Of a stretch of DNA of 64,000 nt, positions 9,140 through 16,258 are shown one piece after another. Origin of the DNA: Rhizobium sp. BK251 (lineage in GTDB: Bacteria; Pseudomonadota; Alphaproteobacteria; Rhizobiales; Rhizobiaceae); assembly GCF_004345245.1 (NCBI RefSeq), contig NZ_SLUQ01000007.1, positions 186,001 through 250,000 on the forward strand. The letters run 5' to 3'. The stretch's first letter is position 1; every line of letters starts with the position of its first letter. The notes beneath the pieces are model-generated. The model ran no database searches and was not told the origin of the DNA. It saw only the letters and a list, made by a program, of their open reading frames with translations. The position numbers and the translations under genes are program-made.

Positions 9140-9481
9140 GGCACTCGCCTGAAACACGCGGCTGTCGGAGTATATTTTGACAACCTAACATGCAGCCCGC
9201 ACCAAATCCATTACCTGTCGTTCCTGAAAGATCGCTGTCTCGCCACAGTCTATGATGTCGCTTTCCGGATGGGCGGTCTTGGTGATGAGAAAGAGGCGAT
9301 TGTCGCAGACGTCGCTCTTCGAAACGGGCGAGCGTTGATTGGCCCACCCCCGTCAGCGATCCGGTCGTAATGTTAGTGATCTGAGAATCTGACGTCATGC
9401 CGCCCGCGCGGGAAGCGGCTATCATGTAGGTATTTTTGGTATAGCCACTATGGGGGATTGCGGCTAAGTCTTTGATTTAAA
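9140..9481. other. Intergenic region upstream of the amidohydrolase
   Basis: No gene is supported in these 340 bases. They lie between the amidohydrolase start and the 3' end of tRNA-Pro, both on the minus strand. Open frames here are short and lack ribosome sites. The part next to the tRNA (about 9420-9480) is AT-rich and could carry the tRNA transcription terminator or the amidohydrolase promoter. Confidence 0.5.
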
Positions 9482-9558
<77 letters not shown>

Positions 9559-9856
9559 ACCTGCCGAAACGGCTTGTGTCCATTAGACTTTCGAGCCCGG
9601 GAGCGCAAGCGGAAAATGGCCGCTCCATGTTGAAAACGAAGCTGTATTGCTTCGAGGGATGCGGCCGGCCGGCGATGCTCTCGGATGCGTTATCCGCACG
9701 CGCGGGCGTCTCACGCATGTTTGAGTCTCCCCAGGGCGGAAAAAGCCCTGCTTGCCTTGATATTGCTGCACTGCACACTATTGTCTGTGAGGCCCGGGGG
9801 AGGTAGCGGTTTACCGATGCGTGGGAGTGCGTCGAAATCAAAAAGGACGTTGCACC

Positions 9857-10873
9857 ATGCATTTGAAGTTTCCTCGCCAGATCGCGCGCATCCTGTCGCA
9901 GCCTTCCGGCCTGCCGCAGCTTGCGGGCTTCGATCTGCTGCCGGCCGGGCATTCGTCGCCATCCCGCAAGTCTTCCCCTGAGCCGCGGAAGCTGGTCGAG
10001 GTCAGGTCCTTTGGCCGCAATCCGGGCGATCTGCGCATGCTGGAATATGTGCCGCCCGGCCGCGCAGGCAGCATGCCGCTCGTTGTCGTTCTCCACGGAT
10101 GCCTGCAGGACGCGGCTGGTTTCGATCGTGGCAGCGGCTGGACATCTCTGGCGCGCCGCTATGGCTTTGCGGTTCTCTACCCGCAGCAGACGTCTTCCAA
10201 CAATTCGAACCTTTGCTTCAACTGGTTCCGGCCGAGCCAGGTAACGCGCGACCGCGGTGAACTTGCCTCGATCCGCGAGATGATTGCCAATATCTGCGAG
10301 CGCCATGCCATCGACCAGAGCCGCATCTATGTCATGGGGCTTTCTGCCGGCGGGGCAATGACGGCCGCGCTGCTTGCCTGCTATCCCGAGCTTTTCGCCG
10401 CCGGATCGATCGTCGCCGGCTTGCCTTTCGGTGCTGCCCGCGATGCGATGACGGCGCTGTCGGTAATGAAGAACGGTGCTTCGCGCGAGCCGGATGAATG
10501 GGCGGCGCTTGCAAGGCAAGCCGGGCCTGAAGAGGTTGATCGTTATCCCGCCGTCTCCATCTGGCATGGCACCGTCGATCATATCGTCTCGGTGGAAAAC
10601 GCGCGTGCGTCCGCGGCCCAATGGACCCGGTTGAAGGGGTTGTCCCTCCGGGAGGGCAAGGAGCAGCGCATGGAAGGCGGCACCCGCACGGAATGGCGGG
10701 ATGCTGAGGGCAGGGTAGCCGTTGCGCTCTATCTGCTGGACGGGTTCGATCACGGCTTGCCGGTATCGCCGCCGGCAAGGCCCGCTGCAAACGATATCGA
10801 TCGCTTCATGACCCCGTCGACGCTGCCGGCGCCGGAAGAGCTCGTCCGCGCCTGGGGTCTCGCTTCGAAGTAG
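9857..10873 (+). CDS. PHB depolymerase-family esterase (LpqC-like)
   Basis: A 338-aa alpha/beta hydrolase of the esterase_PHB family. The segment LEYVPPG...MPLVVVLHGCLQDAAGFD provides the oxyanion-hole HGC motif, GLSAGGAM the nucleophilic Ser, Asp in IWHGTVDHIV, and His in DGFDHGLPV. The catalytic triad is therefore complete. No clear signal peptide is present, so it may act in the cytosol on short poly-3-hydroxybutyrate or other esters. ATG 9857 follows an AGGA at about 9844; an earlier in-frame codon at 9821 lacks support. It starts about 300 bp from the tRNA with no operon partner. Confidence 0.87.
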   Translation: MHLKFPRQIARILSQPSGLPQLAGFDLLPAGHSSPSRKSSPEPRKLVEVRSFGRNPGDLRMLEYVPPGRAGSMPLVVVLHGCLQDAAGFDRGSGWTSLARRYGFAVLYPQQTSSNNSNLCFNWFRPSQVTRDRGELASIREMIANICERHAIDQSRIYVMGLSAGGAMTAALLACYPELFAAGSIVAGLPFGAARDAMTALSVMKNGASREPDEWAALARQAGPEEVDRYPAVSIWHGTVDHIVSVENARASAAQWTRLKGLSLREGKEQRMEGGTRTEWRDAEGRVAVALYLLDGFDHGLPVSPPARPAANDIDRFMTPSTLPAPEELVRAWGLASK

Positions 10874-10886
10874 GCCGTTGCCGCCG

Positions 10887-11036
10887 CTACTTCTCCTCGA
10901 TCTGGACGCCGTTCTCGCCGATGCTCATTTCGATGCCCTTCGGCTTGGTTTCCTCATGATAGACGTAGGCGCCAAGACCCACGACAACGACGAGCAGGGC
11001 GCCAACGACGAGATAAAGACTGTTGCTGCGGTTCAA
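10887..11036 (-). CDS. Conserved-looking 49-aa single-pass membrane peptide
   Basis: A short gene with a TTG start at 11036, preceded by AAGGGGAAG at a good distance, and a TAG stop at 10887. The product has a seven-residue start, one hydrophobic helix (LYLVVGALLVVVVGLGAYVY) and a charged tail (HEETKPKGIEMSIGENGVQIEEK). This plan, with one helix followed by an acidic beta-like tail, matches small alphaproteobacterial hypothetical proteins I recall with a 'GI.IE' ending. The function is unknown. The frame has no stop, a good ribosome site and rhizobial codon use, which favours a real gene. It converges on the esterase gene, whose stop is 14 bp away. Confidence 0.72.
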   Translation of the reverse strand: MNRSNSLYLVVGALLVVVVGLGAYVYHEETKPKGIEMSIGENGVQIEEK

Positions 11037-11114
11037 GTGACTTCCCCTTAAGACATTGATCTCGAACCAATAACGCCGCGAGGCGCAATTGGTTCCGGGG
11101 CTGCCCGCAACGGT

Positions 11115-11408
11115 TCAGTCGTCGTTGGTGGAGTTGAGGTTTTCCGGTCTGATGCCGTCGTCTTCGTCGTCGCGCAGCTTGAGCCTGATTCCCGGCCCGC
11201 CGGCGTCAAGATTGCCGCTTGCCAGGAACACGATGCCATGCGCTTCGAGCGCGGCCTTCAATGCATGAACGATATTGGATGCGGGCGCAGCATCCTCCGT
11301 CTCGACCGCCGCGACCGCCGAAACTGGGAGGTTGCTTGCCGTCGACAGTTCCTCGAGGCTCAGCCCTATCATGGCGCGAGCGCCGCGTATTTGCGCTGCG
11401 GTAATCAT
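11115..11408 (-). CDS. XRE-family helix-turn-helix regulator
   Basis: A 97-aa protein. Residues 1-65 form a Cro/CI-type HTH (ITAAQIRGARAMIGLSLEEL followed by STASNLPVSAVAAVE), with the recognition helix in the second part. Then comes a short LKAALEAHGIVFL segment typical of small rhizobial XRE proteins, and an acidic tail. There is no toxin-like partner next to it. It starts 31 bp after the stop of the polymerase gene upstream on the same strand, so it may be the last gene of the polysaccharide operon and could autoregulate it. That link is inference. Confidence 0.8.
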   Translation of the reverse strand: MITAAQIRGARAMIGLSLEELSTASNLPVSAVAAVETEDAAPASNIVHALKAALEAHGIVFLASGNLDAGGPGIRLKLRDDEDDGIRPENLNSTNDD

Positions 11409-11439
11409 GATTCGAATTCTAGTGCCTTTTGTGAAGTTC

Positions 11440-12690
11440 TCAAGTAGCGGCGACCGCGGAAAGCCGCTGCCTGCGCCAAAGGCGGGCCTCCAGCGCGCCG
11501 CAGCCCCAGACTATACCAACGAGCAGGTAGAAGTGCCGCCAGTGGTCGGTATCGATGACGTTGCCGATGGCCGCATGGCCGATGACGGTGATCCACGCGA
11601 TCATCAGGTAAGGCTGCCAGGGCCGGTCGCGGAGCAGGTTCCGGAAGCCGATGCAGAGCGTCCAGATCAGCATCGCGATATAGGTGGAAAAGCCGAGCCA
11701 GCCATAGCTCGTCAGCGTCTTCAGCCAGATATTGTGCTCGTCCTCCGAAAAGATCTTGCCGAAGACGAGCGGTCCCATGCCGAGCGGCCGTTCCATCGAC
11801 ATCAGCAGGCCGAGCCTGTGCCGCTCGAAACGGCCGAGATGACCGCCGTCATAGTCCTGCACCAGTTCGGCGCGGGCAAGGAAGAGCGCACGCACCTGTG
11901 GGAATTGCAGGGCGATCAGGAGTGCGACCGTCATCAGCAGGATCGCCGCCAGTGCCAGGATGAGGATGCGCAGCCGGAAGGCACCGCTCCGCTCCTTGAG
12001 CAGCATGACGAAGACGAGCGCCATGGCGCAGAACAGGAAGAGCGCCCATGCGGCGCGAGAGAACGAGAGGAAGACGCCAAGGGCAAGCACGAGGAGGATC
12101 GCGGCCCTGAGAGGCGTTTTCCGGAAGTCACCCGCCAGCATGCCGTAGATAAGGTAAAGCGACGGGGCGACCAGGAAGGGGCCGAACACGTTCGGATCCT
12201 GGAAGGCGCCCTTGGCTCGGTCGTAGAGCGTGAATGCCGCTGCACCCGGAAAGGCATGGAAGTAGCCGAGGATGCCGAGCAGGGCGGTGATCGCCGCCGC
12301 TGCAGTCCAGGCATGGAAGATCAGTCGTAGCCGCGCGTGGTTGTCCTCGATGATGGCGGCATAGAAGACGGCCGACAGCGCGAGAAAGGCTGAAACGGCC
12401 ACGTATATGGGGCCGTCCGTCAGATCCGACATCGTTGTCAGGGAGAGCATTCCGCCGACGTTGAAGGCGAGCAGGAGGCAAAGCAGCGGCGCCACGGCGC
12501 GCGAGATTTTCAGCCCGAGAAGGAACCATATGGCGACGAGCGCGGCGATCCACAGCTCATAGGGCGCCGGTTCGTCGATGACGAAACCCGAGAGGAACAC
12601 GCCGAAGGCCACGAAGGCGGACCCGACAAGCCGAAGCGTTGCCCTTTGGGGCTGCGCAACCCGCGGAAAGGCGTGGTCGACGGCGCTCAA
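11440..12690 (-). CDS. O-antigen ligase/Wzy-like polysaccharide polymerase
   Basis: A 416-aa integral membrane protein with about ten hydrophobic segments and a large loop near residues 265-330 (RAELVQDYDGGHLGRFERHRLGLL ... PLGMGPLVFGKIFSEDEHNIWLKTL). Its H-N-x-W-L motif is the signature of the Wzy_C/WaaL family. In a Wzy pathway it polymerises lipid-linked repeat units in the periplasm. The start is TTG at 12690, overlapping the TGA of the upstream glycosyltransferase gene by TTGA, so translation is coupled. It belongs to the minus-strand polysaccharide operon that begins at 16065. Confidence 0.85.
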   Translation of the reverse strand: MSAVDHAFPRVAQPQRATLRLVGSAFVAFGVFLSGFVIDEPAPYELWIAALVAIWFLLGLKISRAVAPLLCLLLAFNVGGMLSLTTMSDLTDGPIYVAVSAFLALSAVFYAAIIEDNHARLRLIFHAWTAAAAITALLGILGYFHAFPGAAAFTLYDRAKGAFQDPNVFGPFLVAPSLYLIYGMLAGDFRKTPLRAAILLVLALGVFLSFSRAAWALFLFCAMALVFVMLLKERSGAFRLRILILALAAILLMTVALLIALQFPQVRALFLARAELVQDYDGGHLGRFERHRLGLLMSMERPLGMGPLVFGKIFSEDEHNIWLKTLTSYGWLGFSTYIAMLIWTLCIGFRNLLRDRPWQPYLMIAWITVIGHAAIGNVIDTDHWRHFYLLVGIVWGCGALEARLWRRQRLSAVAAT

Positions 12691-14255
12691 TAGGCGTTTT
12701 CCGTGTTGAGCAACCGGTAGGGTGTCAGCAGCAGGATCTTGAGATCGAAGAGCAGCGACCAGTTCTCGATGTAATAGAGGTCGTAGGCTGTCCTGAACTT
12801 GATCTTCTCGTCATTGTCGATTTCGCCGCGCCAGCCGTTGATCTGCGCCCAGCCGGTGACGCCGGGCTTCACGCGATGACGGGCGAAATAGCCCTCCACA
12901 ATGTCGCTATAGGCACGGTTGCGCGTCTGGGCGAGCACCGCATGCGGCCGCGGGCCGACAAGCGAAAGCTCGCCGCGCAGCACGTTGAGGAGCTGCGGCA
13001 GTTCATCGATCGACGTCTTGCGGATGAAGCGGCCGACCGGCGTCACGCGAGGATCGTTCTTCGTCACGGCGTCGCGGGCGGTCGGATCTGCCCGGTCGGC
13101 ATACATCGAGCGGAACTTGATGACGTTGATGACCTCGTTGTTGAAGCCGTGACGTTTCTGGGTGAAGAAGACAGGCCCCTTCGAGGTCGCTTTCACGGCA
13201 ATGGCGGTGCCGATCATCACCGGCCACAGCAGGCAGAGCGCAACGATGCTGAAGACGATGTCGAACACGCGCTTGGCGACGGAATCCCAGTCGCGGATCG
13301 GCTTGTGGAAGACGTCCAGCATCGGCACCGCGCCGACATGCGAGTAGGCGCGCGGACGGAACCGCAGCCTGTTTGCATGTGCGGCGATGCGGATGTCGAC
13401 CGGCAGCACCCACAGCTTCTTGAGAAGCTGGAGGATGCGGTCCTCGGCGCTGAGCGGCAGCGAGATAATCAGCATGTCGATGCGAGCTAGCCGCGCGAAT
13501 TCCACAAGCTCGGCAGCAGTCCCGAGCTTGGGATAGCCGGCGACGACTGCCGGCGAGCGTCCTTCGCCGCGATCATCGAAGATGCCGCAGATGCGGATGT
13601 CGTTTTCCGGCTGCTGTTCGAGGGCGCGGATGAGATCCCTCGCGGGCTTTCCACCGCCGACGATCACGGCGCGGCGTTCCATCGTACCGTTGCGCGCCCA
13701 ATGGCGCATCCCGTAACCGACGAGGATGCGTTCGACGGTCAGGAAGAACCCGCTGGCCATGAACCATGATGCAAGCATGGGCAGCCGCGAACTTTCGCTA
13801 TCGAAAAATATCAGGACCGCGATCGCCACGACCACGAAGGAGGCGGCCCACGCGGCCTCGATGCGGTGCAAGGTGCGCAGCGGCATCCTGAGGGAGGGGA
13901 TCAGGTAGGTATCGGCGATCTGCAGGAAGAGCACGGCAAGCGCGGCGCCGCCGAGCGCGACCGGTCCGCGAACCAGGAGCGAGCCTGCGGAGGGGCCGTA
14001 ATGCAGATAGAATGCGGCGAGGCCTATCGCGACAAGCGAGAAGAATTCGAAGAGCCGCAGCTGCCCTATGACCAGCGTTGGAGAGCGGGTGCCATCGCGA
14101 AATTGCTCGGCGATCTGCCGGGCGAAGTCATTCATGTCGGCCGGGTTGCCGGAGCCCTCCGCGCCGGGATCGTTCGATTGGCGTCGGCTGATTTCGGACG
14201 CCTGCTTGCGCAGCGCCTCGATGTCGAACAGTTCGGATTTGTCGATCTTGTTCAT
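12687..14255 (-). CDS. Undecaprenyl-phosphate hexose phosphotransferase (initiating PHPT)
   Basis: A 522-aa polyisoprenyl-phosphate sugar-1-phosphate transferase that starts glycan assembly on undecaprenyl phosphate in the inner membrane. The N-terminus is a cytosolic extension of about 65 residues, four transmembrane helices follow, then a CoA_binding_3-like Rossmann segment (RRAVIVGGGKPARDLI). The catalytic C-terminal domain contains KRVFDIVFSIVAL, KFRSMYADRAD, DELPQLLNVLRGELSLVGPR and KPGVTGWAQINGWRGE. The length matches WcaJ/HfsE-type enzymes. The 65-residue N-terminal extension is rather long. It sits in the same transcript as the GT4 and Wza genes. Confidence 0.93.
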   Translation of the reverse strand: MNKIDKSELFDIEALRKQASEISRRQSNDPGAEGSGNPADMNDFARQIAEQFRDGTRSPTLVIGQLRLFEFFSLVAIGLAAFYLHYGPSAGSLLVRGPVALGGAALAVLFLQIADTYLIPSLRMPLRTLHRIEAAWAASFVVVAIAVLIFFDSESSRLPMLASWFMASGFFLTVERILVGYGMRHWARNGTMERRAVIVGGGKPARDLIRALEQQPENDIRICGIFDDRGEGRSPAVVAGYPKLGTAAELVEFARLARIDMLIISLPLSAEDRILQLLKKLWVLPVDIRIAAHANRLRFRPRAYSHVGAVPMLDVFHKPIRDWDSVAKRVFDIVFSIVALCLLWPVMIGTAIAVKATSKGPVFFTQKRHGFNNEVINVIKFRSMYADRADPTARDAVTKNDPRVTPVGRFIRKTSIDELPQLLNVLRGELSLVGPRPHAVLAQTRNRAYSDIVEGYFARHRVKPGVTGWAQINGWRGEIDNDEKIKFRTAYDLYYIENWSLLFDLKILLLTPYRLLNTENAY

Positions 14256-14331
14256 GGGGCTTCGATCCGGATACTATCGAAAACCCTTTATCAGCAAGGC
14301 ACTAAGAAACGTTTTACGTTACGGAAGCTTC

Positions 14332-15483
14332 TCAGCGTACGGAACGTGAATCGATTAGCTCGTAGTACAGTTTCAGGACATCCCGGGCCATGACGGAAGC
14401 AGAAAAGCGCGATCGGATTGCCTCCGGCTTCGGCATGGCCTCATCGCGCCAGCCCGCTCTGCCGATCGCTTCGGCCATCACCCGCGCCAGATCATCCGCA
14501 TCCCCGGGCTCGGCAAGAGCGGCGCTCTCCCTGCCGAGCGCCTCGGGTATGCCGCCGACGCGTGAGGCGATCACGGTCTTTTCTGCCGCCAGCGCCTCCA
14601 GCACGATATAGGGCATGGCTTCCGCACGGGAGGGCACCACGACGTTCTCGGACATGGCGAAGGCTTCGCGAACCTGCATGGGCGGCAGCATCCCGATACG
14701 TTTGCCGAGGCCGCGCTCGACCATCATGCTGTAATACTTGTCCCGGTCGGGGCCGTCTCCGATCATCAGGGCTGACAGCGGCCGGCCGAGCTTGCGTTCG
14801 GCCTTGGCGAAGGCGTCCACAAAAAGATCGGGACCCTTCAGGTCCCGCAGCATGCCGATATAGACGAAGTGGACGGCGTCCGACCTCGTCGGCACCGGAC
14901 TGAATTCCTTCTCGTCTATTCCGTTGTAGATCAGCCTGGTTCGCGTCCGGGGTTTGCCGACCTTGCGCTCGTAGGTCTCGCGCTCGTAATCGCAGATGAA
15001 GACGAGCGCGTCCGTCAGATGCTCCAGAAATCGCTCGACGCGCAGCACAAGCTGACCGCTTGGCGACGAGCGCGAATAGTGCAGGCTTCCGCCATGCGCA
15101 GTGTAGAGGCGGGCTACGCTATACCTATTCACCCGCAGAGCTGAGCCGATGACGCGTGCGAGCGCGCCGCCTTTGGCGCCGTGCCCGTGCAGCACGTCCG
15201 GCCGCAAACTTTTGATTGTCTTGTAAGCTTCCCAGAGCGCGCCCATGTCCGCCGGGCCGACGGAGCGTCGGATCGGCAGCCTCACGAGGCCGAGCGAGAG
15301 ATAGGGGCGGATCTCGTCGAAAAGCCGGTCCTCGTGTTCGCCGCCGGTCGTGCTGTCGCAGAGGATCCCGACCGCGTGGCCGGCCCGGCTGTGCGATTCA
15401 GCAAGGTCGCGCACATGGCGGAATATCCCGCCGACGGGCGACCTGAAGCAGTGGAGAATGCGGAGCGGTCTGTCTGGCGCCAT
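14332..15483 (-). CDS. Family 4 glycosyltransferase
   Basis: A 383-aa GT-B fold glycosyltransferase. The N-terminus ILHCFRSPVGGIFRHVRDLA carries the acceptor-side Gly-Gly loop, DVLHGHGAKGG follows, and the C-terminal nucleotide-sugar domain contains FVYIGMLRDLKGPDLFVDAF and the E-x7-E motif in PSRAEAMPYIVLEALA. It would add the second or a later sugar to the lipid-linked repeat unit on the cytosolic face. Its start is 6 bp downstream of the Wza-like gene stop, showing one operon. The donor sugar cannot be inferred. Confidence 0.9.
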   Translation of the reverse strand: MAPDRPLRILHCFRSPVGGIFRHVRDLAESHSRAGHAVGILCDSTTGGEHEDRLFDEIRPYLSLGLVRLPIRRSVGPADMGALWEAYKTIKSLRPDVLHGHGAKGGALARVIGSALRVNRYSVARLYTAHGGSLHYSRSSPSGQLVLRVERFLEHLTDALVFICDYERETYERKVGKPRTRTRLIYNGIDEKEFSPVPTRSDAVHFVYIGMLRDLKGPDLFVDAFAKAERKLGRPLSALMIGDGPDRDKYYSMMVERGLGKRIGMLPPMQVREAFAMSENVVVPSRAEAMPYIVLEALAAEKTVIASRVGGIPEALGRESAALAEPGDADDLARVMAEAIGRAGWRDEAMPKPEAIRSRFSASVMARDVLKLYYELIDSRSVR

Positions 15484-15489
15484 CGATCG

Positions 15490-16065
15490 TCAGAAAAGCC
15501 GTTCGCGTACGTAGATGGTGTCTCCGGCAATGATCGGATCGGAGATTCTAACCCGTCCCGTCAGAACCTGGCCGTTTATCTTGCGCGTCACATCGACCGT
15601 CCGCTGGTTCGCGCGGCTGGAATAACCGCCGGCAACGGCGATCGCGTTTTGCACCGTCATGCCCGGCACGTAGGAATATTGCCCCGGCTGGCCCACTTCG
15701 CCCATGACGAAGACCGAGCGGTAGCGGTCGACATCGATCGTCACGTCCGGGTCTCGCAGATATCCCTGCTTGAGCTTGCCGGCGAGGTCGCCGGAGAGCT
15801 GTTGCAGCGTGCGTCCGCGGGCAGCGACCTGACCGACGAGCGGGAAGGCGATGTAGCCCGCCTGGTCCACGGTATAGGTATTGGTAAGGCTCGGCTGCTC
15901 GAAGACGGTTACGCGCAGGCGATCACCGCTGTCGAGGGAGTAGGGCTGGATGGTGGCCTGGTTGAAGGATTTCGGCGCCGGCTGATATGTCGTGCAACCC
16001 GCAACCGCAGCCGCAATGACGGCAAGGCTCAGGGCCAGGACGGATTTTGGCGTTGGGCTGGGCAT
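15490..16065 (-). CDS. Polysaccharide export lipoprotein (Wza/HfsD-like)
   Basis: A 191-aa exporter of the Poly_export family. The signal sequence ends in a lipobox (AVAGC, Cys24), so it is anchored to the outer membrane by lipid. The Poly_export domain follows (SLDSGDRLRVTVFEQPSLTN...VDQAGYIAFPLVGQV) and then an SLBB domain (VFVMGEVGQPGQYSYVPGMTVQNAIAVAGG). It is about half the length of E. coli Wza and lacks the C-terminal membrane-crossing helix, as do many alphaproteobacterial members. It is the first gene of the minus-strand operon and faces the Wzc-like gene across a shared promoter region. Confidence 0.92.
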   Translation of the reverse strand: MPSPTPKSVLALSLAVIAAAVAGCTTYQPAPKSFNQATIQPYSLDSGDRLRVTVFEQPSLTNTYTVDQAGYIAFPLVGQVAARGRTLQQLSGDLAGKLKQGYLRDPDVTIDVDRYRSVFVMGEVGQPGQYSYVPGMTVQNAIAVAGGYSSRANQRTVDVTRKINGQVLTGRVRISDPIIAGDTIYVRERLF

Positions 16066-16258
16066 TTGCGGGCGCTCGCTGGACGAATGGAAATCTCTTG
16101 CCGTGTTATCGTTCCGTTAGGGTTAATGGCCGGTAAAGAGCGCGAGGAATTTGCCTCACCTTGGGAGAATGGCGGGGGCCAATCGGCCCGGATGCCATTA
16201 ACGCTTGGGTTACCATAGTCCTTTACAACTCCCCTTACGTCATCTTTTGGAGTGGGGC
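16066..16258. promoter_or_regulatory. Divergent promoter region of the polysaccharide locus
   Basis: This 193-bp spacer separates the Wza-like (minus) and Wzc-like (plus) genes and must hold both promoters. A nine-base inverted repeat, GTTAATGGC at 16122-16130 and GCCATTAAC at 16194-16202, is spaced 63 bp apart and could be a paired operator. The GGAG at about 16249 serves the ATG at 16259. No known consensus was recognised. Confidence 0.5.

Noticed and set aside
11115..11408. Toxin-antitoxin pair around the XRE gene
   Set aside because: No toxin-like small gene abuts it; the neighbours are a polymerase and a membrane peptide.
12639..13490. Plus-strand frame over the PHPT gene, and similar long frames at 15181-16218, 16235-17776 and 44550-45902
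   Set aside because: All lie antisense to well-supported genes and have no family motif or ribosome site.
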